Shown here: positions 34,893 to 43,249 of the stretch, piece after piece
Layout of the letters: every line of letters begins with the position of its first letter
How positions within the stretch are numbered: position 1 is the stretch's first letter
Source of the DNA: an uncultured Alistipes sp.
GTDB taxonomy: Bacteria > Bacteroidota > Bacteroidia > Bacteroidales > Rikenellaceae
NCBI RefSeq assembly: GCF_963931675.1
Contig: NZ_OZ007039.1
Coordinates: forward strand, 1,025,657-1,089,656
Direction: 5' to 3'
DNA: 64,000 bases
Notes under the pieces: model-generated
What the model was told of the DNA's origin: nothing
The model's database searches: none
The model's input: only the letters and a program-made list of their open reading frames with translations
Program-made: the position numbers and the translations under genes

Positions 34893-35546
34893 TCAGGATC
34901 GCGGCGACCGGTGATCGGCGGCGTATTTGCGGCACCAGGTCGTCAGCCCGCACTCCGCGCACTTCGGGGAGCGCGCCGTGCAGACGTAGCGTCCGTGGAG
35001 GATCAGCCAATGGTGCGCGATGGGCAGCAGGTGTTTCGGAATGTTCTTTTCGAGCGTCAGTTCGGTCTGCAGCGGGGTCTTCGAGCGCGTCGTCAGGCCC
35101 AACCGCTCCGAAACCCGGAAGACATGCGTGTCGACCGGCATCACCTCCTTCTGCCACAGCACCGCCCCCAGCACGTTGGCCGTCTTGCGCCCGACGCCCG
35201 GCAGCGTCTGCAGCGCCTGCAGGTCGCTCGGCACCTCCCCGCCGAACTCCTCACAAAGCTTGCGGGCCATGGCGGCCAGATTCCGCGCCTTGTTGTTCGG
35301 GTAGGAGATGCTTCGGATGTAGGGGTAGATCTCCTCGGCCGTGGCCGCGGCCATCGCCTGCGGCGTCGGGAAGGCTTCGAACAGCGCCGGAGTGGTCATG
35401 TTGACCCGTTTGTCGGTACACTGTGCCGAGAGGGCCACCGCCACCAGCAGCTGATAGGGACTTTCGTAGTGCAACTCGCTCTCGGCTACTGGTTTATGCT
35501 CCTGAAACCAGGCGAGGATACCGTCGTAACGCTCTTTTGTTTTCAT
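34893..35546 (-). CDS. nth: Endonuclease III
   Basis: 217 residues. DNA glycosylase/AP lyase for oxidised pyrimidines. The helix-hairpin-helix LQTLPGVGRKTANVL includes the catalytic Lys, and PVDTHVFRV carries the catalytic Asp. The C-terminal 4Fe-4S ligands follow the C-x6-C-x2-C-x5-C spacing. The start overlaps the stop of the GT2 gene by 4 nt (ATGA), so it is translated from the uvrD-GT2-nth transcript. Confidence 0.97.
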   Translation of the reverse strand: MKTKERYDGILAWFQEHKPVAESELHYESPYQLLVAVALSAQCTDKRVNMTTPALFEAFPTPQAMAAATAEEIYPYIRSISYPNNKARNLAAMARKLCEEFGGEVPSDLQALQTLPGVGRKTANVLGAVLWQKEVMPVDTHVFRVSERLGLTTRSKTPLQTELTLEKNIPKHLLPIAHHWLILHGRYVCTARSPKCAECGLTTWCRKYAADHRSPRS

Positions 35547-36523
35547 CGGTTCTTCCTGTTGTTTTTATCGCGGCGGAACAAGATTTTCTTGGCCAGCAGC
35601 CCGGGGCCTTCGGGGCAGAACAGCAGCCGCGGACAGCGGCGTACATCACGCCACCAACGCGCGAGATACTCCCCGACCCCGCCATTCCACGACAGCACCC
35701 ACCACGCCACGGAAGCGCGCCGACGCTCCAGCCGGAAACGGTTGCGGCCCGTCCCGTAATGCGCCTCGAACCAGAGATCGATGTCGAGAATCGAATCGCT
35801 GAAGGCGATCTGCCGCTGATAGGCACGGCTGTGGCTCACGCTGTCGGGAAGCCGCCGGTGCACGGCCGTCGTGTCCGGGAGGAAGGCGATGCGGCTCCGG
35901 ACCGAGAACCACAGCCACATCGGCGCATCGCCGGTCAGCCACTCGGGGTGCTCCTCGGGGCGCACCTCCGCATAGTAGCGGGCGATCAACTCGCGGCGCG
36001 CCAGCGTCGCGCAATTGCAGATCGTCAGGCTGTAGGACAAGTGGTCGAAATCGGTGTAATGGGCCGGGTAATCGGGCTCCGTGCGGTTCTCCGCGGCCCA
36101 GAAGCGTTCTGCCGCCGTATAGCACATCCCGCACCCCGGGTCGGCCTCCAGCACGTCGGCCTGTTTCTGCAGTTTCCGCGGGTCGCTCCACCAGTCGTCA
36201 CCGTCGAGGTAGGCCACGTACTTCCCCCGGCACGCCTCGAACGTCCGCCGGTAGTTGACCCGCCAACCGACATTCTCCGCCGAGGTCACCAGCCGGATCC
36301 GGTCCGGATAGCGTGCCGCATAGTCTTCGCAGATCGACCGCGTGGCGTCGGTGCTGCAGTCCTCGCCCAGGACCAGCTCCACATCGAACGCGGTCTCCTG
36401 CGCCAGGACGCTCTCGATGGCCCGGGACAGGTAGGCTTCGTGGTTGTAGGTCGTCATGCAGACCGAGACCAGCGGGGTGGCCGACGTCTCTTGAGGGTTT
36501 ATTCCAGGTCGCTGAGGGTTCAT
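35543..36523 (-). CDS. GT2 family glycosyltransferase
   Basis: 326 residues from ATG 36523, 5 bp after the helicase stop. The GT-A domain shows VSVCMTTYNHEAYLSRAIESVL (about residues 19-40), the GEDCSTD segment, and the metal-binding YLDGDDWW (about 107-114). It belongs to inverting family 2 transferases, probably acting in cell-envelope polysaccharide synthesis. Donor and acceptor are unknown. No transmembrane helix is evident. Its place between two DNA-repair genes, with overlapping ends, is odd and suggests transcriptional convenience rather than functional linkage. Confidence 0.88.
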   Translation of the reverse strand: MNPQRPGINPQETSATPLVSVCMTTYNHEAYLSRAIESVLAQETAFDVELVLGEDCSTDATRSICEDYAARYPDRIRLVTSAENVGWRVNYRRTFEACRGKYVAYLDGDDWWSDPRKLQKQADVLEADPGCGMCYTAAERFWAAENRTEPDYPAHYTDFDHLSYSLTICNCATLARRELIARYYAEVRPEEHPEWLTGDAPMWLWFSVRSRIAFLPDTTAVHRRLPDSVSHSRAYQRQIAFSDSILDIDLWFEAHYGTGRNRFRLERRRASVAWWVLSWNGGVGEYLARWWRDVRRCPRLLFCPEGPGLLAKKILFRRDKNNRKNR

Positions 36524-36528
36524 CGTCG

Positions 36529-39165
36529 TCAAAGTTTGGTCAGTTTGGCAAACTTCGCCAGCAGGGTCTTCTCGCCCGCATGGTCGAAGCGCACCACTAA
36601 TTTATGATCCGTGGCGAGGGTCTCGATGCGTTCCACAATCCCGACACCGAACATCGGATGCTCGACCCGCTGTCCGACCGTGTATTCACTCGCAGAGAGG
36701 CTGCCGCTCCCGCCCGCCGGACGTACGCCGAGGCGCCGCATCCCTTCGGTCGAGGGGCGCAGGGGCTGCACCAGGGCCGGGTCCGGAGCCGTCGGGCGGA
36801 GCGACGTCCGCGAAGATTGGGGCTGGGAAGTACGCGGGAAACGCCGGGCCGGGCCCGATTCGCCGTCCGAAGGGGTTCCGAAACCGCCGCTGCGCGAGCC
36901 GGATCCCCCGTAGTTGCCGCCGCCGTAATTCCCGCGGCCGGACCCGGAAGCGCCGCCGTAATTCCCGCCGCGGCCGTAGGAGCCCGAACCGCCTCCGGAT
37001 GCCGCGCCGCCGCGACCCCCGAAACCGTTCGACGGAGTGTTGCCGCCGAAGCGCGAGGTCTGCTGTTTCTGCTGGAAGCGGTAGTCGAAGCGGCGGCGCA
37101 ACTCGTCGATGGCCGACGCGCCGTCGGCGCCCGGGCGCGGCATCCGCTCTTCACCCAGATCGACCTCCGTCTCGACATAACGCGGGTCGATCTCCCGCAG
37201 GAAGCAGCTCGGACGCGAAAACTCCATGTTGCCCCAGCGGAAGCGCATCTCGGCGTAGGAGATCGTCGCCGCAACCTTCGCACGGGTCAGCGCCACGTAG
37301 AACAGACGCCGCTCCTCCTCGATACCGTCGGGCGATTCGGCCGCCCGCTGCGAGGGAAAGAGGTTCTCCTCCAAACCCACGATATAGACATATTTGTATT
37401 CGAGCCCCTTGGCCGAATGGACCGTCATCAGCGTCACCTTGTTGCTGCTCTCGGGGTCGTCCTTGTCCATGTCCGACATCAGCATCATCCCCTGCAGCCA
37501 CTCCTCGACGGTCGCCTCCTCCTCGGGCTGACGCTCGCCGTTGCGGATCTCGGCGTCACAGCGCTCCTTGAACTCCTGCATCGAGTTCAACAGCTCTTCG
37601 ATATTGTCCAGCGCCGAGGCCGCCTCCGGGGTGTTCTCGGCCCGGTAGGCGGCAAGCAGCCCCGAGCGCGTGGCCACCTCCAGACCGAAATCGTAGAGAC
37701 CCTTGTCGTTACGGGAGAGCGACAGCGAACGGATCATCGCCACGAACTCCGCGACCTTGCGCGCGATGGTCCGCTGCACGGGATCCGCTGCCGGTTCGGC
37801 CGTCAGCGCATCGACCGCCTCCCACATCGAGACGCCCCGCTGCCCGGCCAGGTCGGCGATCCGCTGCACGGTCGTGTTGCCAATCCCCCGCGCCGGGCAG
37901 TTGACGATCCGCCGGAACGCCTCGTCGTCGCGCGGGTTGATCACCAGCCGGATATAGGCCATCAGGTCCTTCACCTCCTTGTGGTCGTAGAACGACGAAC
38001 CCTTGTAGATCCGGTAGGGGATGCCGCGCCGCCGGAGGTTGTCCTCCAGCACGGCCGACTGGTTGTTCGTGCGGTAGAGGATCACCGCCTCCGACCACTC
38101 GTCACCCGCCCCGCGCACCTTGTCGCGCAGGTCCGAAACCACCATCTCCGCCTCCTCCCGGTCCGTGTAGGCCTTCAGGATGCGGATCTTTTCGCCCCGG
38201 TCGCCCTCCGAGAAGCACTTCTTCTCCATGCGCTTCGAGTTGTGCTCGATCACCGAGTTGGCCGCCTCGACGATCGTCCGCGTCGAGCGGTAGTTCTGCT
38301 CCAGCTTGAAGACCTTCGCATCGGGGTAGTCGTTGCGGAACGAGAGGATGTTCTCGATCTTCGCGCCGCGGAACGAGTAGATCGACTGCGCATCGTCACC
38401 CACGACGCACACCTTCGAGTGGTGCTGCGACAACCGCCGGATGATGACGTACTGCGCATAGTTGGTGTCCTGATACTCGTCGACCAGAATATACTGAAAC
38501 TGCTCCTGGTAGCGCGCCAGCACGTCGGGGCAGTCCCTGAGGAGGATGTTCGTCTGCAGCAGCAGGTCGTCGAAATCCATCGCGCCGTTGCGCTTGCAGC
38601 GCTGGCAGTAGATGTTGTAGATGTTCCCGAACTCGGGGATCTGCATCTGGCGGTCCTCGGTCGCCAGCGACGTGTTGGCCAGGTAGGCACCCGGCGTGAT
38701 GAGCTTGTTCTTGGCCAGCGAGATCCGCGAGGCGATCGAGTTCGGCCTGTACTTCTCGTCCGGAAGGCTCAACTCCCGGATAATGGTCTTCAGCAGGTTG
38801 CGGCTGTCCGCCGAGTCGTAGATCGTGAACGACTCGGGGAATCCGATCCTTTCGGCATTCTCACGCAGGATGCGCGAAAAAACCGAGTGGAAGGTTCCCA
38901 TGCGGATGTAGCGGCTGCGGTTGTCGGGCAGCATCCCGGCAATGCGCTCGCGCATCTGCTCGGCGGCCTTGTTCGTGAAGGTCAGCGCCAGAATGTTCCA
39001 CGGCTTGACGCCCTGCTCGATCATGTAGGCGATGCGCGAGGTCAGCACCCGGGTCTTCCCCGAGCCCGCACCCGCAATGATGAGCGACGGAGAGTCGTAA
39101 TTCTCCACGGCCGCACGCTGCGCCGGGTTCAGGCCCTGCAATATCGGTGATTCGTTGGATTCCAT
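36529..39165 (-). CDS. uvrD: UvrD/PcrA-type ATP-dependent DNA helicase with Gly-rich tail
   Basis: 878 residues from ATG 39165 (MESNESPILQG). SF1 helicase motifs are complete: Q motif LNPAQRAAV, Walker A AGAGSGKT, motif II VDEYQDTN, motif III GDDAQSIYSFRGA, motif IV EQNYRST, motif V TVHSAKGLE and motif VI YVALTRAK. Residues about 709-768 form a Gly/Ser/Arg-rich stretch with GRGG-type repeats, and residues about 770-825 a Pro/Ser linker. The last about 50 residues form the Tudor-like domain of PcrA (VEHPMFGVGIVERIE). It acts in nucleotide excision repair and replication restart. It is the first gene of an operon with GT2 and nth. Confidence 0.95.
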   Translation of the reverse strand: MESNESPILQGLNPAQRAAVENYDSPSLIIAGAGSGKTRVLTSRIAYMIEQGVKPWNILALTFTNKAAEQMRERIAGMLPDNRSRYIRMGTFHSVFSRILRENAERIGFPESFTIYDSADSRNLLKTIIRELSLPDEKYRPNSIASRISLAKNKLITPGAYLANTSLATEDRQMQIPEFGNIYNIYCQRCKRNGAMDFDDLLLQTNILLRDCPDVLARYQEQFQYILVDEYQDTNYAQYVIIRRLSQHHSKVCVVGDDAQSIYSFRGAKIENILSFRNDYPDAKVFKLEQNYRSTRTIVEAANSVIEHNSKRMEKKCFSEGDRGEKIRILKAYTDREEAEMVVSDLRDKVRGAGDEWSEAVILYRTNNQSAVLEDNLRRRGIPYRIYKGSSFYDHKEVKDLMAYIRLVINPRDDEAFRRIVNCPARGIGNTTVQRIADLAGQRGVSMWEAVDALTAEPAADPVQRTIARKVAEFVAMIRSLSLSRNDKGLYDFGLEVATRSGLLAAYRAENTPEAASALDNIEELLNSMQEFKERCDAEIRNGERQPEEEATVEEWLQGMMLMSDMDKDDPESSNKVTLMTVHSAKGLEYKYVYIVGLEENLFPSQRAAESPDGIEEERRLFYVALTRAKVAATISYAEMRFRWGNMEFSRPSCFLREIDPRYVETEVDLGEERMPRPGADGASAIDELRRRFDYRFQQKQQTSRFGGNTPSNGFGGRGGAASGGGSGSYGRGGNYGGASGSGRGNYGGGNYGGSGSRSGGFGTPSDGESGPARRFPRTSQPQSSRTSLRPTAPDPALVQPLRPSTEGMRRLGVRPAGGSGSLSASEYTVGQRVEHPMFGVGIVERIETLATDHKLVVRFDHAGEKTLLAKFAKLTKL
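36862..37041 (-). repeat. Low-complexity Gly/Arg-rich coding stretch in the helicase
   Basis: Encodes about 60 residues dominated by Gly, Ser, Arg, Asn and Tyr with imperfect GGNYGG and GRGG repeats, resembling RGG boxes. It lies between the motor core and the C-terminal Tudor-like domain. Confidence 0.8.
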
Positions 39166-39170
39166 GTCCG

Positions 39171-39178
39171 CAAAGGTA
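39171..39178 (-). promoter_or_regulatory. Candidate -7 box of the uvrD operon
   Basis: TACCTTTG on the minus strand, only 5 bp before the start codon. It would place the transcript start at or one base into the ATG, suggesting a leaderless message if used. There is no -33 TTG. Confidence 0.35.
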
Positions 39179-39355
39179 ATAAGAAATCGACGAAAAATCC
39201 CGCACGCACCCCTATTTTCTCCCGGGTGATCCCGCACGCCGGAGGGGTCCCGCCCGACGATTCCCCACCCGTCCGAAAAGGGGGAATCCGGCGGCAAAAA
39301 AGGCCCTGTACCGGAATCCGACCCCGAAAAGCAGATATTTTTTCAAAGAAAATAA

Positions 39356-39363
39356 TATCTTTG
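39356..39363 (+). promoter_or_regulatory. Candidate -7 box of the moxR-bat operon
   Basis: TATCTTTG, an exact consensus match, predicts a start near 39370 and a leader of about 200 nt. The -33 position lacks TTG. Confidence 0.55.
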
Positions 39364-39508
39364 CATTCGAATCGTTAAAAATGTAGCGACAACACCCGCC
39401 ATCCCGATCGAACCCCCGGCTCCCTGTCCGCCCGAGGCTTCGTGTCCGTGCTCCTTGTCCCGCCCCCGGGAAACCCGTCGGAAAGGGCACGAACGTTGCG
39501 GACCCAAA

Positions 39509-39574
39509 ATGGAGAGACGGTTCACCGCCGGGATGCTGCAGATGATCCGAAACAAACTTAACATAGACAAATGA
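39509..39574 (+). other. Possible 21-codon leader frame coupled to moxR
   Basis: ATG at 39509 opens a 21-codon frame (basic, starting MERRF) that ends in a TGA overlapping the moxR ATG (ATGA, 39571-39574). It could be a leader peptide or chance. There is no family similarity to lean on. Confidence 0.25.
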
Positions 39575-40569
39575 GCGAAGTCATCAACATCAAGGAACTC
39601 AATGAGCGAATCGAACGCGAATCGGTCTTCGTCGATACGCTCCGTACCGAAATGGGCAAGGTCATCGTGGGCCAGAGCCATCTGGTCGACACGCTGCTGA
39701 TCGGCCTGCTCTCCAACGGGCACATCCTCCTCGAAGGAGTCCCCGGACTGGCCAAAACCCTGGCCATCACCACGCTGGCCAAGGCTGTCGACGCCGGATT
39801 CTCCCGCATCCAGTTCACCCCCGACCTGCTGCCCGCCGACCTCATCGGTACGCTCATCTACTCGCAGAAAAGCGAGGATTTCGTCGTCCGCAAAGGCCCC
39901 ATCTTCGCCAATTTCGTCCTCGCCGACGAGATCAACCGTTCGCCGGCCAAGGTGCAGTCGGCCCTGCTCGAAGCCATGCAGGAGCGCCAGGTGACCATCG
40001 GAGACAACACCTATCCGCTGCCGCAGCCCTTCCTGGTGCTCGCCACCCAGAACCCCCTCGAACAGGAGGGTACCTATCCCCTGCCCGAAGCCCAGGTCGA
40101 CCGTTTCATGCTCAAGGCCAAGATCTCCTACCCCAAGAAACAGGAGGAGCGCGACATCGTGCGCATGAACCTCTCGGGAGCCGGAATGCCCCAGGTCAAC
40201 AAGGTCATCACCCCCGAGGACATCGTCAAGGCCCGCAAGGTCGTCGAGGACGTATACATGGACGAGAAGATCGAAAAGTACATCGTCGACATCATCTTCG
40301 CCACCCGCGAACCCGCCGAGTACAACCTCCAGAAACTCCAGAACCTGATCGCCTACGGAGGCTCGCCCCGTGCGTCAATCTCCCTGGCCAAGGCCGCCCG
40401 CGCCTACGCCTTCATCCGCCGCCGCGGATACGTCATCCCCGAGGATGTGCGCGCCGTCTGCCACGACGTCCTCCGCCACCGTATCGGGCTGACCTATGAG
40501 GCCGAAGCCGAGAACATCACCACCGAGGAGATCATCACCGATATTCTGAACAACGTAATCGTACCCTAA
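39571..40569 (+). CDS. MoxR-family AAA+ ATPase
   Basis: 332 residues. The AAA+ core shows Walker A GVPGLAKT, Walker B VLADEINRSPAKVQSALLEAMQE and sensor 1 LATQNP, all typical of the MoxR branch. MoxR ATPases act as chaperones for von Willebrand factor A proteins, and the genes downstream encode a DUF58 protein and two VWA proteins. It is the first gene of the operon; the DUF58 gene starts 2 bp after its stop. In Bacteroides the linked Bat genes affect aerotolerance (family knowledge). Confidence 0.93.
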   Translation: MSEVINIKELNERIERESVFVDTLRTEMGKVIVGQSHLVDTLLIGLLSNGHILLEGVPGLAKTLAITTLAKAVDAGFSRIQFTPDLLPADLIGTLIYSQKSEDFVVRKGPIFANFVLADEINRSPAKVQSALLEAMQERQVTIGDNTYPLPQPFLVLATQNPLEQEGTYPLPEAQVDRFMLKAKISYPKKQEERDIVRMNLSGAGMPQVNKVITPEDIVKARKVVEDVYMDEKIEKYIVDIIFATREPAEYNLQKLQNLIAYGGSPRASISLAKAARAYAFIRRRGYVIPEDVRAVCHDVLRHRIGLTYEAEAENITTEEIITDILNNVIVP

Positions 40570-40571
40570 CG

Positions 40572-41456
40572 ATGCAGGAGACCGAGAACGATATTCTCAA
40601 GCGCGTCCGCAAGATCGAGATCAAGACCCGCGGTCTGTCGAACGAGATCTTCGCCGGAAAGTACCATACGGCTTTCCGCGGACGAGGCATGTCGTTTTCC
40701 GAGGTCCGCGAATACCGCGCCGGCGACGACGTGCGCGACATCGACTGGAATGTCACCGCCCGGTCGCGCAAACCACACATCAAGGTCTACGAGGAGGAGC
40801 GCGAACTCACGATGATGCTCCTCGTGGACGTCTCCGCCTCGCGCCTGTTCGGCTCGACGGACCGCCTGAAGAAGAACATCATCACCGAAATCGCCGCCGT
40901 GCTGGCCTTCTCCGCCGCACAGAACAACGACAAGGTGGGCTGCATCTTCTTCTCGGACCGTGTCGAGAAGTTCATACCCCCGAAGAAGGGCCGCAGCCAT
41001 ATCCTGATGATCATCCGCGAACTGATCGGATTCCGTCCCGAATCCGCGGGGACGAAGCTCTCCGAGCCGATCCGCTTCCTCACGAACGTCAACAAGAAGC
41101 ACTGCACGACCTTCATCCTCTCGGACTTCATGGACTCCTCGGGCGACCGCGACGCCCTGGACGATGCCCTGAAGATCGCCGGAAGCAAGCACGACCTGGT
41201 CGGCATCCGCGTCTACGACCCCCGCGAAACGGAACTCCCCGACGTGGGCATCGTCGAACTGCGCGACGCCGAAAGCGGCCGCAAGGTCTGGGTCGACACC
41301 TCCTCGCGCGCCGTGCGCGACCACTATGCCGAAACCTGGCGACAACTCAGCGACGAGATCGACTCGACACTCAAACACAACCGTATCGACACGGCGACGA
41401 TCTCCACCGACGGCGATTACGTGGCCGAACTGATGAAACTGTTCAAACAACGATGA
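40572..41456 (+). CDS. DUF58 domain protein
   Basis: 294 residues. The DUF58 signature EVREYRAGDDVRDIDWNVTARSRKPHIKVYEEERE (residues about 37-72, in part) is followed by a VWA-like fold with LLVDVSASRLFGS. DUF58 proteins accompany MoxR ATPases almost universally and may deliver substrates to them. The protein is soluble with no signal peptide. It is followed by a gene overlapping its stop by 4 nt. Confidence 0.9.
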   Translation: MQETENDILKRVRKIEIKTRGLSNEIFAGKYHTAFRGRGMSFSEVREYRAGDDVRDIDWNVTARSRKPHIKVYEEERELTMMLLVDVSASRLFGSTDRLKKNIITEIAAVLAFSAAQNNDKVGCIFFSDRVEKFIPPKKGRSHILMIIRELIGFRPESAGTKLSEPIRFLTNVNKKHCTTFILSDFMDSSGDRDALDDALKIAGSKHDLVGIRVYDPRETELPDVGIVELRDAESGRKVWVDTSSRAVRDHYAETWRQLSDEIDSTLKHNRIDTATISTDGDYVAELMKLFKQR

Positions 41457-42448
41457 AACGACGCTTTGCTACAACCCTGTCCGGGATGCTGCTCCTCGCG
41501 GCCTTCACGGCCCTCCCCGCCCGGGCGCAGGAGACCCCCGTGGTAACGGCCCGCATCGAGCCCGACAGCATCATGATCGGCGACCGATTCGACTACGTGA
41601 TCGACGTCGAAAAGGATCTCGTGCAGGTGGTCGACTTCCCGGTCTTCGAGCCCCGCGACGGAAAGATCGAACTCGTCGAAAGCTGCCCCGTGGATACGCT
41701 CGAACGCGACGGAAGGCACCTCAAACTCCGCAAGCGCTACCGCCTGGCCGCCTTCGACGAGGGCAAGTACAACCTCGGGGTCGCACAGGTCCTCTACGCC
41801 GACAAGAACATCCTCGATACGCTCCATAGCCGCGACTCGCTCTACCTCGAAGTCGCCACCTTCCAGATCGACTCCACCTCACAGTCGATCTACGACCTCA
41901 AGGCCCAGAAGACGCTGCCCTTCCAGCTCCGCGAGATCCAGGGATACATCACCTGGGGGATTTTCGCACTGCTGCTCCTCGCCGCCGCAGCCTACGGACT
42001 CCACCGCTGGCTGGCCAAACGCGGAAAGGGTTTCGGAGACCTCTTCAAGTCCGCCCCGCCCCTGCCTCCGCACGTCGCAGCCATCCAGGCCCTCGAAACG
42101 CTCCACAACCAGAAACTCTGGCAGAACAACCGCCACAAGCAATACTATTCGGGGCTGACGGACATCCTGCGAACCTATATCGCCGCACGCTGGGGCATCG
42201 GCGCCATGGAGATGACCTCCGACGAGATCATCGAGGCGATGCGCGGCGAGGAGCTTCCGGACAAGGCTCGGATGGACCTCACGGCAATCCTGCGCGATGC
42301 CGACCTGGTGAAGTTCGCCAAGGCAATGCCCGAAGCCGAACAGAACGAATCGGACTACCTGAAGGCCTACTACTTCGTCGAGGAGACCAAACTCGTCGAG
42401 GAGACCGAAAGCCCCGCGGAGCCCGATCCGATGTCGAACCAAATGTAA
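41453..42448 (+). CDS. Membrane-anchored Bat-operon protein (BatD/DUF4381-like)
   Basis: 331 residues. It has a signal peptide (about 1-25) and a periplasmic beta-rich region (about 30-155) with the PDSIMIGDRFDYVIDVEKD segment, resembling the oxygen-tolerance BatD fold. One transmembrane helix (about 163-182) and a cytoplasmic helical region (about 190-320) follow. I place it by position between the DUF58 and TPR/VWA genes; similarity to BatD proper is only general. It overlaps the DUF58 gene by 4 nt and precedes batC by 5 bp. Confidence 0.65.
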   Translation: MKRRFATTLSGMLLLAAFTALPARAQETPVVTARIEPDSIMIGDRFDYVIDVEKDLVQVVDFPVFEPRDGKIELVESCPVDTLERDGRHLKLRKRYRLAAFDEGKYNLGVAQVLYADKNILDTLHSRDSLYLEVATFQIDSTSQSIYDLKAQKTLPFQLREIQGYITWGIFALLLLAAAAYGLHRWLAKRGKGFGDLFKSAPPLPPHVAAIQALETLHNQKLWQNNRHKQYYSGLTDILRTYIAARWGIGAMEMTSDEIIEAMRGEELPDKARMDLTAILRDADLVKFAKAMPEAEQNESDYLKAYYFVEETKLVEETESPAEPDPMSNQM

Positions 42449-42453
42449 CTACG

Positions 42454-43236
42454 ATGCACAGGATACTTTCAATCACGCTCCTGTTCCTGTTTGCCGCCGC
42501 CGGGGTTCAGGCCCAGCGGCTGCCCGAACGCTCGCTCGTCCGCAAGGGGAACCGGCAGTACAACAAGGGGGAGTACGAAGCGTCGATCGGCCGCTACGAG
42601 GAGGCCCTGAAGGCCGCCCCGGGACAGTTCGAGGCGACCTACAACCTCGGGAACGCGCTCTACAAGGCCGAACGCTTCGACCGCGCCGAACAGACCATGG
42701 TGCAGGCCGCGGCCGATTCGCTGCGCTCCGATGCCGAGCGTGCCGAAGCCTTCTACAACCTCGGGAACGCCCAGTTCAAGCAGCAGAAGTACAAGGAGGC
42801 CCTCGAAAGTTACAAGCAGTCGCTGCGCCTCAACCCCGCGGACATGGAGGCCAAGTACAACTACGCCTACACCAAGCGGCTGCTGGATCAGGATCAGAAC
42901 GGTGGCGGCGGGAACGACCAGCAAAACCAGAACCAGGATCAGAACCAGCAGGACCAGCAGAACCAACAGCAGCAAAACCAGGGTCAGAACCAGAATCAGG
43001 ACCAAAAACAGGATCAGCAGGACCAGGACCAGCAGAATCAGGGCCAGAACCCGCAGGATCAAAACGGGAAACCCGATCAACAGGAACAGGGCGAGGGTCA
43101 ACCGACCCCTTCGGGCATCTCCCCGCAAGAGCAGGAGCAGATGCTCGACGCCATCCAGGCCCAGGAGGACAAGACCCAGGAGAAACTCAAGGAGAAGGCC
43201 AAGGGCGTCGTGGTCCGCGGCAAGAAAAACTGGTAA
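42454..43236 (+). CDS. batC: BatC-like TPR protein with Gln/Asn/Asp-rich tail
   Basis: 260 residues. After a signal peptide (1-20), at least two TPR units are visible (about 30-140; ATYNLGNALYKAERFDRAEQ and AFYNLGNAQFKQQKYKEALESYKQSLRLNP). Residues about 146-216 are almost entirely Gln, Asn and Asp. A basic, helical C-terminus ends at GKKNW. TPR proteins with such tails accompany BatA/BatB, but here the gene lies before both VWA genes rather than after them. Probable periplasmic scaffold (inference). Confidence 0.8.
   Translation: MHRILSITLLFLFAAAGVQAQRLPERSLVRKGNRQYNKGEYEASIGRYEEALKAAPGQFEATYNLGNALYKAERFDRAEQTMVQAAADSLRSDAERAEAFYNLGNAQFKQQKYKEALESYKQSLRLNPADMEAKYNYAYTKRLLDQDQNGGGGNDQQNQNQDQNQQDQQNQQQQNQGQNQNQDQKQDQQDQDQQNQGQNPQDQNGKPDQQEQGEGQPTPSGISPQEQEQMLDAIQAQEDKTQEKLKEKAKGVVVRGKKNW
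42889..43102 (+). repeat. Gln/Asn/Asp low-complexity coding repeat in batC
   Basis: About 70 codons of irregular CAG/CAA, AAC/AAT and GAC/GAT repeats. This is a likely site of length variation between strains. Confidence 0.8.
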
Positions 43237-43249
43237 AAAGTCGTAAACC

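Larger units (their letters stand above)
39166..39570. other. Intergenic region between uvrD and the moxR operon
   Basis: No convincing gene. It has a direct repeat of 11 bp (39197-39207 and 39229-39239), a T-rich stretch with a TATCTTTG box at 39356, and a leader of about 200 nt before moxR. The leader contains a 21-codon reading frame that overlaps the moxR start. Confidence 0.6.

Noticed and set aside
36604..39150. 848-codon frame opposite the helicase
   Set aside because: All SF1 helicase motifs are on the minus strand; this frame is its shadow.
42889..43102. Frameshift or assembly artefact in batC
   Set aside because: The repeat is long and monotonous but stays in frame and matches the Gln/Asn-rich tails known in BatC-like proteins.
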